This document shows positions 56,227 to 63,833 of a stretch of DNA of 64,000 nucleotides, one piece after another. Every line of letters starts with the position of its first letter. The first letter of the stretch is position 1. The DNA is taken from assembly GCF_001548675.1 (NCBI RefSeq), contig NZ_CP010834.1:1337501-1401500 (forward strand). Direction: 5' to 3'. The notes under the pieces are model-generated. The model ran no database searches and had not been told where the DNA came from. It saw nothing but the letters and a program-made list of their open reading frames with translations. This stretch comes from Methanobrevibacter sp. YE315 (GTDB taxonomy: Archaea > Methanobacteriota > Methanobacteria > Methanobacteriales > Methanobacteriaceae). The translations under genes were made by a program, and so were the position numbers.

Positions 56227-57111
56227 CTACCTAAACCTATTTTTAAGACTTTTTACAGTATTAAATGAATTCTTTAATAGAACCGCACTTTTGATATTCT
56301 TACCGCAGTTATGGCAGAATTCAGAATCCCACTCAAGAATCTCGCCACAGGAACAGATGATTTTGGATTTGACAAGTCTTTGAGGATTTAAAGGCCTATC
56401 ACAATTTTGACAAAATTTAGAAGTAATCGGGTTTTTATGTCCGCAAACACATGCAATCAATGAATTTTCCTTTTTTAGATTGGTTCCGCATTCAATGCAG
56501 AAACTTGAGGTTACTTCGTTTATTGTTGAGCAAGTGCATAATATGAACACATCATTCAATACGCCATAATTTCTTAATGGAAGCCCGCAATTTTTACAGA
56601 ACAGAGCGAATTTCTCATTCTCCTCACCACATGTGCAAAATATAGGATCTTTAAATTCTAAACTGAAATTACTATAGTTGTCATGGGAATCATCTTTATC
56701 CTCAAGCAATTTCTTGCCGCACATTTCACAATAAACATTCTCTCGAGAATTAATTGCACCGCATTCACACAATACATTATCCATTGAAAATTTGGGTTTG
56801 GACCTATTTTTTAGAATACGGGCTAGCCTGCTTTCCTTACGTTTGGCTCCGCACATATAACAAAATTCATTATCAACATTATTAATATAGCCACAAGAAC
56901 AGATTTCATATTTAAAATCGCTTCTTTTACTTTCCAGATATGGTGAAAAATCAATGTTAAAATTAAAGAAACCTATATTATATATGGGAATGGTGAAAAC
57001 ATGAACATCATTTTTGGAATTGTTGTTTGTTTTTGCACCGCAATTGCGGCAATAAGGTTCATTTGGAAGTATTCTATTACCACATTTTCCGCAATAATTT
57101 TCTAAAGCCAT
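56227..57111 (-). CDS. Protein with seven tandem zinc ribbons
   Basis: A 294-aa protein. Seven ribbon units are visible: one classical CGKCG...CRNCG at the N-terminus and six of the variant CxC-x(11)-CxxC form (for example CSCGYINNVDNEFCYMCG). The units are linked by short variable spacers, and there is no membrane helix. Tandem ribbons usually bind nucleic acids or proteins. It overlaps the zincin-like gene at its 3' end and follows the RecJ-like gene by 13 bases, so it probably works with one or both. Confidence 0.7.
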   Translation of the reverse strand: MALENYCGKCGNRILPNEPYCRNCGAKTNNNSKNDVHVFTIPIYNIGFFNFNIDFSPYLESKRSDFKYEICSCGYINNVDNEFCYMCGAKRKESRLARILKNRSKPKFSMDNVLCECGAINSRENVYCEMCGKKLLEDKDDSHDNYSNFSLEFKDPIFCTCGEENEKFALFCKNCGLPLRNYGVLNDVFILCTCSTINEVTSSFCIECGTNLKKENSLIACVCGHKNPITSKFCQNCDRPLNPQRLVKSKIICSCGEILEWDSEFCHNCGKNIKSAVLLKNSFNTVKSLKNRFR

Positions 57112-57124
57112 ATTCTATCAACAG

Positions 57125-59386
57125 TTATTTTTTAGATAAAGATTGAATTTCTTCAACTACCTTATACAAAACCTCTTCACCTAATCCTTCAATATATTTA
57201 ATAGATCCCGCACATTCATGGCCTCCTCCATCTACACCGGCCTGAGGGACTCTTTCAGCAATTACAGTTACAATGTCATTTACATTGAATCCATACTGCT
57301 CATTTACTGCATCAGTTGCCCTGAATACTCCAAAGTCAGGCCCATGTCCTAATGTAACAATCGGCTTGTCCTCACCTAACTCCTTAATTATCCTATCATG
57401 GACAAAACCACATGTTTTACCTGGAGCTGGGAATGTAAACTTGTGTGCATATTTTTCAACATCTATTAGATTAAAGTAAATTCCGTTTTCCAATTGTGTC
57501 TTTCTAATATTCGGAATAGTTGCCTTAAGTTGTGTATCGACTCTTTTCTGGTATTCTTTGTATAATGCATCAATCATCTTTTCATGCTTATCAAAATTAT
57601 CGACGGCAAGAATAGTATCCATTATTCCTCTACCATTCATGAATCTTAAAAAGTAAGCTTCAAAATCAACACATTCAGCAATCTTCAATATATGCTGTTT
57701 GGTAAATCCCTTTTCAGCTGCAAGTTGCAAATATTGATAAACTTCTCCACATTCTGCACGGTCTCCCAAAGCGGCAACTGCCGGCAAATGCATAATCAAA
57801 TCCTTTACATTCGGATTAATGAGATGTGCAACTTCGGTTGCCAATGCTCCTGCTGTCAATTGAGAGTCTCCACCAACCAAATAAGGGTTTACATGAGTAT
57901 CAACAAATTCATCAACTGCTACGGTTGCACCGTAGATTTCTCCATCCCTTTCGTCTTTTGTTAATAATTCGCCAGGAGAGTGGTGGTCAATTACGACAAT
58001 TTCAATATCATAGATTTTGGCCTGCATCAATGAGACAATATCCTCTTCAGTAGATCCGTTATCCAAAAGTACGATGAGAGGCAATTTCTGACCGTGCCTT
58101 TCCTGATCTTCCAAAGCAAATGACAAGTCCTTAACTACGTCTTCAAGTTCGTAGAATGGGGCTTTACTTGGAGACCTTTTAAAGTAGTAATACTGAGCGT
58201 CATTGCTCGGGTTGTATTTTTCAATCAATGGAATAATGGCCTTTTCCATTGCAACACCTGAACAGATACCGTCGGCATCATTGTGGTGCCTGATTAAAAT
58301 GGTCCTGCCATCAAGTATAGCTCTTCTGATTTTTCGAGCAGCTTCCCTCATCTTTGGCTTAAGCCTATTTAAAACATCACTTTTGACCAAGAAATCAACA
58401 TGTTGAGGTTCAGCTTTCTTGTTTAAAGCATCATCAATTAACTTATGTAGCTTACGAGTATTTTCTTCACCAAGTTTGGTCATTGAAGATGATTCAATTT
58501 GTGTTTTTCCACCATGTTCATTGACTTCCCCTAAAACCTGAACTGCATCGCCGAGTTCAATTTCAGGATAGGACCTTTCACCTGCCTTGTCAAAAGCAGC
58601 TATTTCAGCAGTTCCGCTTTCATCGCTGATAATGAATATGGTAGGTCCGGAAGTCTGTTGGATCTGCTGGACTTCACCGTCAATCCTAACGATTTGACCT
58701 TTTTTCTTTTCAAGCTGGTCAATTAAAGTTCTTGGAATGGATTTGGTTAATCTTTTGAGATTATAAGCGTCAACATATGCCGGTGCAAAATCAATTTTAC
58801 CTTCCCTTGATTTAATTGAAGTGATAAATACTATGACCTCTTCACCTACGTGATATTCGGAGACATCACCTCTCATAAGTCCCCAAACATTATTATTTAA
58901 ACTAACAAAAGCACCATATCTTTCAATTCTTGTAATTTTACCTTTATATAATTTGTTTTTATCAATGTCTTTCATTTGACATAGTGAATCTAAAACATAT
59001 ACATCTCTAGCAGCTTTTCGGCGAGCTTCAAATTCATCAAATTTCATTTTCTCAACCTTTCTTTTCTCTTCACAATCAGGACATATGTCATATTTTTCAT
59101 CAATTATCTTACCGCAATCACGACAAACATTGATTTGACCGGTTCCATGGCAATAAGGACACTCTTCAAAAACTTCCACTTGTCCTTTTCCGTTGCATAC
59201 TTCACATGGAATATCTTCTTCTCCACCTAAGTCAAATTTTGCTTTTGCATTGCTGTTAACACCTTTAAAATGATTGCCGATATCGAATGCATCTTCTTCA
59301 AAACCTGTTCCGCCACAGGCATCACATTCTTTATAGTCCACTACAACTGAACCAATTCCTTTACATTTCGGACATTTAGCTTTCAA
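57125..59386 (-). CDS. RecJ-like DHH nuclease with DnaJ-type zinc finger
   Basis: A 753-aa archaeal exonuclease of the COG1107 type. The N-terminus has DnaJ-like CxxCxGxG repeats (CPKCKGIG, CDACGGTG, CEVCNGKG, CPYCHGTG) and a short CxxC ribbon, then an S1 domain (GKITRIERYGAFVSLN), an OB-fold (QIVRIDGEVQQ), and the DHH core (LIRHHNDADGICSG, VVIDHHSPGE) with GGGHECAGS near the end. It probably digests single-stranded nucleic acid; the DnaJ finger is typical of this group. The start is a TTG with GAGG upstream. It may bind GINS or repair partners, which is not shown. Confidence 0.88.
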   Translation of the reverse strand: MKAKCPKCKGIGSVVVDYKECDACGGTGFEEDAFDIGNHFKGVNSNAKAKFDLGGEEDIPCEVCNGKGQVEVFEECPYCHGTGQINVCRDCGKIIDEKYDICPDCEEKRKVEKMKFDEFEARRKAARDVYVLDSLCQMKDIDKNKLYKGKITRIERYGAFVSLNNNVWGLMRGDVSEYHVGEEVIVFITSIKSREGKIDFAPAYVDAYNLKRLTKSIPRTLIDQLEKKKGQIVRIDGEVQQIQQTSGPTIFIISDESGTAEIAAFDKAGERSYPEIELGDAVQVLGEVNEHGGKTQIESSSMTKLGEENTRKLHKLIDDALNKKAEPQHVDFLVKSDVLNRLKPKMREAARKIRRAILDGRTILIRHHNDADGICSGVAMEKAIIPLIEKYNPSNDAQYYYFKRSPSKAPFYELEDVVKDLSFALEDQERHGQKLPLIVLLDNGSTEEDIVSLMQAKIYDIEIVVIDHHSPGELLTKDERDGEIYGATVAVDEFVDTHVNPYLVGGDSQLTAGALATEVAHLINPNVKDLIMHLPAVAALGDRAECGEVYQYLQLAAEKGFTKQHILKIAECVDFEAYFLRFMNGRGIMDTILAVDNFDKHEKMIDALYKEYQKRVDTQLKATIPNIRKTQLENGIYFNLIDVEKYAHKFTFPAPGKTCGFVHDRIIKELGEDKPIVTLGHGPDFGVFRATDAVNEQYGFNVNDIVTVIAERVPQAGVDGGGHECAGSIKYIEGLGEEVLYKVVEEIQSLSKK

Positions 59387-59402
59387 ATTTAAAACCTCTT
59401 AC

Positions 59403-59918
59403 TTATATAATAGAATCTTGCTTGAACACTTTCGGATTCTCTTTAACTATAGTATCCCTTTCATTTTGATAGTTACTAGCTTCAAAAATTAAATCGTTCG
59501 CTTCAGAAGCATAACTTGTTCCAGTGGAATTAGAATTAACTTTAAAACAGTCAATAGCTTCTTTTAATTTATCAGCAGCATTAATCTTTAGTTCCAATTC
59601 CTTTATAACTATATCAATATACCTATTTTGAACATCATTTATATCCGAGGAATAATTGCTTTTAATGACTTGCAGATTATATAAACTAGCATTATAACTA
59701 TTTCCTGCAGATATTGCTTTACTCATCGATTCATCATAATTTTTATTATTCACTAGTTCAACAGCATCATTGTAGGCATTATCGCCTTTTTCAATTAAAT
59801 CACTGATTTCAGGCATTGTCTTGTTAATGTTATCTACCGAACTATCAATAAACACAATAGCTGCTGAAATAAAAATCAAAACAATTATAAAAATTATTAA
59901 TTTGCTATAGCTAGACAT
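59403..59918 (-). CDS. Membrane-anchored coiled-coil hypothetical protein
   Basis: A 171-aa protein. One N-terminal membrane helix (LIIFIIVLIFISAAIVF) is followed by a helical, mostly polar region of about 130 residues, likely coiled coil. No domain is recognised. It lies 16 bases upstream of the RecJ-like gene on the same strand, so it is the first gene of that operon. Its exterior or interior orientation cannot be decided. Confidence 0.6.
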   Translation of the reverse strand: MSSYSKLIIFIIVLIFISAAIVFIDSSVDNINKTMPEISDLIEKGDNAYNDAVELVNNKNYDESMSKAISAGNSYNASLYNLQVIKSNYSSDINDVQNRYIDIVIKELELKINAADKLKEAIDCFKVNSNSTGTSYASEANDLIFEASNYQNERDTIVKENPKVFKQDSII

Positions 59919-60154
59919 GATGATTATCCTACTCTTTTACATTCTCACAAATAGAAATATGAAAATAATTATACAAATAATTTATGCAAAATTACCTCTG
60001 ATTCCCATGAAATATTTCCCACATTAGGTTCTTATTTTTTCATCAATCTGAACAACATATTATACATTTAATATTTTCTGATGAAAATCAGATTCAAAAT
60101 TAATTGTATTTACAAAAAAAAGGTATATCCGGTAAAATATGCAATAGAAATTTT

Positions 60155-60202
60155 CATGAAAAAATAAATAAAAAAAAGAAGTTTAAAATGAATTTTAAAC
60201 TT
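60155..60202 (-). terminator. Terminator overlapping the end of the superoxide reductase gene
   Basis: Minus-strand arms AAGTTTAAAA and TTTTAAACTT (10 bp, perfect) include part of the stop codon and are followed by CTTTTTTTTATTTATTTTTTC. Confidence 0.85.
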
Positions 60203-60566
60203 ATTCGCTGGACCAGAGTCCGTGTAAGTTACAGAATGCGTATGCTACAACATCATCAGCTGCTTCAATAGTGAAGGTTGCTTCTGCAACGTCTCCAGGT
60301 TTGAAGCATTTTGCATATTGTTCAGCACCAGCTTCAACAATTAAAAATTGAATGTAGTGATCATCATCCATTGGGTGAGCAGCTTCACCGACTTTAACGG
60401 TTACTTTATCACCATCAATTTCAACAACTGGTTTGTGTTTAGGAGATTTTTCTCCTTCAGTTTGTACTGGAATTGCAAGCATGTGGTCATTGCATGCATT
60501 TTCATCGCCGACAGCTAAAACTTGGATAATACTTCCACATTCTTCACATTTTAATATTTTTGCCAT
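60201..60566 (-). CDS. Superoxide reductase (desulfoferrodoxin type)
   Basis: A 121-aa protein. The catalytic iron site is complete: His in KHKPVV, HPMDDDHYI (two His), and Cys and His in FCNLHGLW. It reduces superoxide to peroxide in anaerobes. The N-terminal desulforedoxin-type ribbon starts CEECG, but the second Cys pair, usually CC, is ACN, so one Cys is missing and the rubredoxin-like centre is probably absent or altered. It is last in the cluster with iscU, iscS and metY, separated by 55 bases from iscU. Confidence 0.85.
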   Translation of the reverse strand: MAKILKCEECGSIIQVLAVGDENACNDHMLAIPVQTEGEKSPKHKPVVEIDGDKVTVKVGEAAHPMDDDHYIQFLIVEAGAEQYAKCFKPGDVAEATFTIEAADDVVAYAFCNLHGLWSSE

Positions 60567-60621
60567 AATAAAACATCTCCATTAAATGTTAAAGTTAGTT
60601 TATTTCTTAAAGTATTTATTA

Positions 60622-60996
60622 TTATTGATTGGTTTCATAATAGTTTTCTATAGCTGCCTGAAGACCGTCTGCGGCAAGGTTTGAACAATGCATTTTTATA
60701 GGTGGAAGACCATCTAATTCTTCCGCAACATCATTTCTGGAAATTTGCAAAGCTTCATCCAATGTTTTGCCAACTGCAATTTCTGTAATCATGCTGCTGG
60801 TTGCAATTGCTGCTCCACAACCAAAAGTCTGAAATGATATGTCCTCAATCACTTTATCATCATTGACTTTGATATAAATTGTCATCAAATCTCCGCATGT
60901 CGGGTTTCCAACTGTTCCGACACCGTTTGCATCTTCCATTTTTCTACAGTTTCTAGGGTTTGCAAAGTGGTCCATTACCTTTTCTGAATAATCCAT
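60622..60996 (-). CDS. iscU: Fe-S scaffold protein IscU/NifU
   Basis: A 124-aa scaffold on which Fe-S clusters are built. All three ligand Cys are present: NPTCGD, FGCGAA and KMHCSN. No C-terminal Nfu domain is fused. I chose the ATG at 60996 (MDYSEKVMDHF is the usual start), preceded by AGGATGTG; an upstream GTG would overlap the end of iscS. It begins two bases after iscS, so the pair is coupled. Confidence 0.95.
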   Translation of the reverse strand: MDYSEKVMDHFANPRNCRKMEDANGVGTVGNPTCGDLMTIYIKVNDDKVIEDISFQTFGCGAAIATSSMITEIAVGKTLDEALQISRNDVAEELDGLPPIKMHCSNLAADGLQAAIENYYETNQ

Positions 60997-60998
60997 AA

Positions 60999-62207
60999 TT
61001 AACACATCCTACAGTCATCACCGTGTTTTCTACACATTACACCATTATAGTCCAATTCCTGATTCCATAAAGGTGACATTTCCCTTAATCTTGCAACTGC
61101 ATCGGCAAGAATATTTACAAATTCATCAACATCAAAACTATCACTTTCGGGAGCTAAGGACAATCTCAAAGATCCATGCACATCAACAGGGTCCAATCCT
61201 AAAGCGGTCAATACTGGAGAAGCTTCCAACTTATTGGATGAACATGCTGATCCTGTTGAAGCCTGATATCCTTTAGCATCCAACAAGAGAATTAATGATT
61301 CACCTTCAATTGCTTTAAATCTGAAGTTAACAAGATTTGGAAGTCTATGTTCCATATCACCGTTTACATAAGATTCTGGAATAGTGTTCAATACCTTTTC
61401 AATTAGTTCATCCCTAATGGAGGACAATTTAACATAATGTTCATCTAATTGTTCACTAGCTAGCTCGCAAGCTTTTCCAAATCCAACAACACCTGCAACG
61501 TTTTCAGTTCCTGCTCTAATACCTCTTTCTTGTCCCCCTCCATGGATAAGCGGGACAACACGAGTTCCTTTCTTAATGTATAATGCTCCAACACCTTTAG
61601 GACCATTAATTTTATGAGAAGATAAAGATAGAAGATCAACATTCAATTTTTCAACATCAACTTCAATCTTGCCGAATGTTTGAACCGCATCGGTGTGAAA
61701 TGTAATTCCTTTTTCACGTGCAATTTTACCAATCTCTTCAATTGGTTGAATTGTACCAATTTCATTATTACCATGCATAATAGTAATTAGAATTGTTTCA
61801 GGAGTTATTGCTTCTTTTAAGTCTTCGATTTTTATTATACCATTTTCATAGACTGGTAGGTATGTTACTTTGAAGTCTAATGACTCCAAGAATTTCAAAG
61901 TTTCCTTTACGGCAGGGTGTTCAAATTCTGTTGTGATTATATGTTTACCTTCGTTGAGGAATTTGAAAGCGATACCTTTAATTGCCAAGTTATCAGATTC
62001 TGATCCTCCGCCTGTGAAAATAATTTCATCCGGATTTGCATTGATTGCATCCGCCACTCTTTGACGGGCTTGATTTAACGCTTTTTTAGATTCACGACCA
62101 AATCCATATAGAGTGGAAGGATTTCCAAACACTTCTGTGAAATAAGGTTTCATTTCTTCAAAAACTTCTTTGCTGACCTGTGTAGTTGCTGAATTATCCA
62201 AATACAT
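60999..62207 (-). CDS. iscS: Cysteine desulfurase (IscS/NifS)
   Basis: A 402-aa PLP enzyme that takes sulfur from cysteine for Fe-S clusters and thiolation. PLP Lys is in SSHKINGPKGVG, and the active Cys in GSACSSNKLEASPVL. The end is unusual: after the normal fold comes a short tail with CRKHGDDCRMC, a Cys-His-rich motif that could bind metal or relay sulfur. GGGAGAT precedes the ATG. It lies 66 bases downstream of metY copy 2. Confidence 0.94.
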   Translation of the reverse strand: MYLDNSATTQVSKEVFEEMKPYFTEVFGNPSTLYGFGRESKKALNQARQRVADAINANPDEIIFTGGGSESDNLAIKGIAFKFLNEGKHIITTEFEHPAVKETLKFLESLDFKVTYLPVYENGIIKIEDLKEAITPETILITIMHGNNEIGTIQPIEEIGKIAREKGITFHTDAVQTFGKIEVDVEKLNVDLLSLSSHKINGPKGVGALYIKKGTRVVPLIHGGGQERGIRAGTENVAGVVGFGKACELASEQLDEHYVKLSSIRDELIEKVLNTIPESYVNGDMEHRLPNLVNFRFKAIEGESLILLLDAKGYQASTGSACSSNKLEASPVLTALGLDPVDVHGSLRLSLAPESDSFDVDEFVNILADAVARLREMSPLWNQELDYNGVMCRKHGDDCRMC

Positions 62208-62262
62208 TCTTTATCTCCCAATTTTTATTAATATTAATAAATTTTAAATAATTCAAGTGAAT

Positions 62263-62289
62263 AGATAGTTATTTTAATCTAAACTATCT
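62263..62289 (-). repeat. Hairpin at the end of metY copy 2
   Basis: Perfect 8-bp arms AGATAGTT and AACTATCT include the region of the stop codon. No clear T-tract follows, so it may be an attenuator or mRNA-stability element between metY and iscS rather than a full terminator. Confidence 0.45.
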
Positions 62290-63572
62290 AAAGCTTGACT
62301 TAAATCATCAATTAAATCATTGACATCCTCTAAACCAATTGAAAGCCTGATAAAGTCAGGTGTTACACCAGTTGCTTCCTGCTCTTCAGGACTTAATTGC
62401 TGGTGGGTTGTACTTGCAGGATGTATTGCTAGGCTTTTTGCATCACCGATATTTGCAAGTATAGAGAACAGTTCGAGTTTTTCAATTACTTTGCGACCTG
62501 CTTCTTCTCCCCCTTCAACTCCAAATCCTAAGATTCCTGCAAAGTTATCTTTCAAGTATTTTTTGTTGATTTCATAGGTTGGATGTGATTCCAATCCAGG
62601 GTAGTTTACCCATTTAACTTTCGGATGAGATTCTAAAAATTTAGCCACTTTAAGTGCATTTTCAGAATGTCTTTTTACCCTAACGTCAAGACTTTCAAGC
62701 CCTTGCAAGAATATGAAACTGTGAACCGGTGCTTGAGTTGCACCCAAGTCTCTTAAAAGTCTTGCTCTTATCCTTACAGTAAATGCAAGATTTCCAAGTT
62801 CAGGAACATCACCGAATGCATCCCAAAATACTAATCCATGATAACTTGGGTCCGGTTTGGTGAAATTTGCAAATTTGCCGTTTCCCCAGTTGAACTTACC
62901 TGAATCTACAATATATCCTCCAACTGCAGTACCGTGGCCTCCAACATATTTGGTTGCTGATGCTGCAATAACGTCTGCGCCATGTTCCAATGGCCTAACC
63001 AATCCTACACCAACTGTATTGTCTACAATCAATGGGATGTCATGAGAGTGTGCAATTTCTGCTAATGCTTCAAAGTCAGGCACATCCAGTTTTGGATTTC
63101 CGATTGATTCAACATAGATTGCCTTTGTCTTTTCATCAATTGCGTCTTCAAAAGCCTGCAAATCCTGTGAGTTTACAAATTTGACCTCCCTTGCAAGATC
63201 CTTGAAGGTATAGTTGAACAATTGGTATGTTCCTCCATAAAGGTTGTCTGCAGAGACAATATTATCTCCAGGTTCTGTTACATTTAAGATTGCATATGAG
63301 ATTGCTGCAAGACCACTTGATGTTGAAATACCTGAATTACCACCTTCGATTGCAGCAATTCTTGCTTCAAATACATCGCTGGTTGGGTTTGTAAGTCTGG
63401 AGTAAATTTGTCCAAACTCTTGAAGGGCGAATCTCCTTGCAGCTTCATCTGAATCTTTAAATACATACGAAGTAGTTTGATAAATTGGAACTGCTTGAGC
63501 CCCAGTTACGGGGTCTGGTTGTTGTCCTGCGCGTACACCTAATGTTGCTAATCCATAATTTTTATTTGTCAT
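62274..63572 (-). CDS. metY: O-acetylhomoserine sulfhydrylase-type PLP enzyme, copy 2
   Basis: A 432-aa PLP enzyme of the same family as the gene at 10689. The PLP Lys lies in AASATKYVGGHGT, and QAVPIYQTTSYVF is near the start. It makes homocysteine, methionine or cysteine from an O-acetyl amino acid and sulfide. Its neighbours iscS, iscU and superoxide reductase suggest a role in feeding cysteine to Fe-S assembly. GGTGAT precedes the ATG. Its promoter carries both operator types described at 63608-63732. Confidence 0.92.
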   Translation of the reverse strand: MTNKNYGLATLGVRAGQQPDPVTGAQAVPIYQTTSYVFKDSDEAARRFALQEFGQIYSRLTNPTSDVFEARIAAIEGGNSGISTSSGLAAISYAILNVTEPGDNIVSADNLYGGTYQLFNYTFKDLAREVKFVNSQDLQAFEDAIDEKTKAIYVESIGNPKLDVPDFEALAEIAHSHDIPLIVDNTVGVGLVRPLEHGADVIAASATKYVGGHGTAVGGYIVDSGKFNWGNGKFANFTKPDPSYHGLVFWDAFGDVPELGNLAFTVRIRARLLRDLGATQAPVHSFIFLQGLESLDVRVKRHSENALKVAKFLESHPKVKWVNYPGLESHPTYEINKKYLKDNFAGILGFGVEGGEEAGRKVIEKLELFSILANIGDAKSLAIHPASTTHQQLSPEEQEATGVTPDFIRLSIGLEDVNDLIDDLSQALDSLD

Positions 63573-63607
63573 TAATTATCACCTTAATAAATTGATTTCA
63601 GTAAAAA

Positions 63608-63732
63608 TATATCACGTGTTATATTTACTATATAACAATAGTTATTTTTTATATATAAATGTTTTGGTATACCTAAATATTAATGGAAAAATAGATTATA
63701 ACTTATGTTATACAATTATAACATGTGTTATC
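63608..63732. promoter_or_regulatory. Four-copy array of TATAAC-N4-GTTATA palindromes
   Basis: Copies lie at 63608-63623 (TATATC-ACGT-GTTATA), 63631-63646 (TATAAC-AATA-GTTATT), 63697-63712 (TATAAC-TTAT-GTTATA, perfect) and 63717-63732 (TATAAC-ATGT-GTTATC). Start-to-start distances are 23, 66 and 20 bp, close to whole helical turns. They surround the TATA and GGTATACC site, upstream of metY copy 2 and cysS. A dimeric regulator binding cooperatively is likely; its identity is unknown. Confidence 0.65.
63650..63677 (-). promoter_or_regulatory. Palindromic operator and TATA box of metY copy 2
   Basis: TTTTGGTATACCTAAA (63662-63677) directly precedes, on the minus strand, ATTTATATATA (63650-63660). 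The 16-mer is identical to that at the DtxR-family gene (29163-29178), so metal-dependent control of the metY-iscS-iscU-SOR cluster is a strong inference. Confidence 0.65.
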
Positions 63733-63833
63733 ATACTATATAAAGATTTCCCTAAATGTTAAAAAAACATACTCAAAAAAACTATGATTATATAAAAAAA
63801 CAGAAAAAAATAAGGGACGATTAAATTAATCCC

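Noticed and set aside
60119-60132. Extra DtxR-type box (AAGGTATATCCGGT)
   Set aside because: It lacks dyad symmetry and the TTTAGG/CCTAAA arms of the three real sites.
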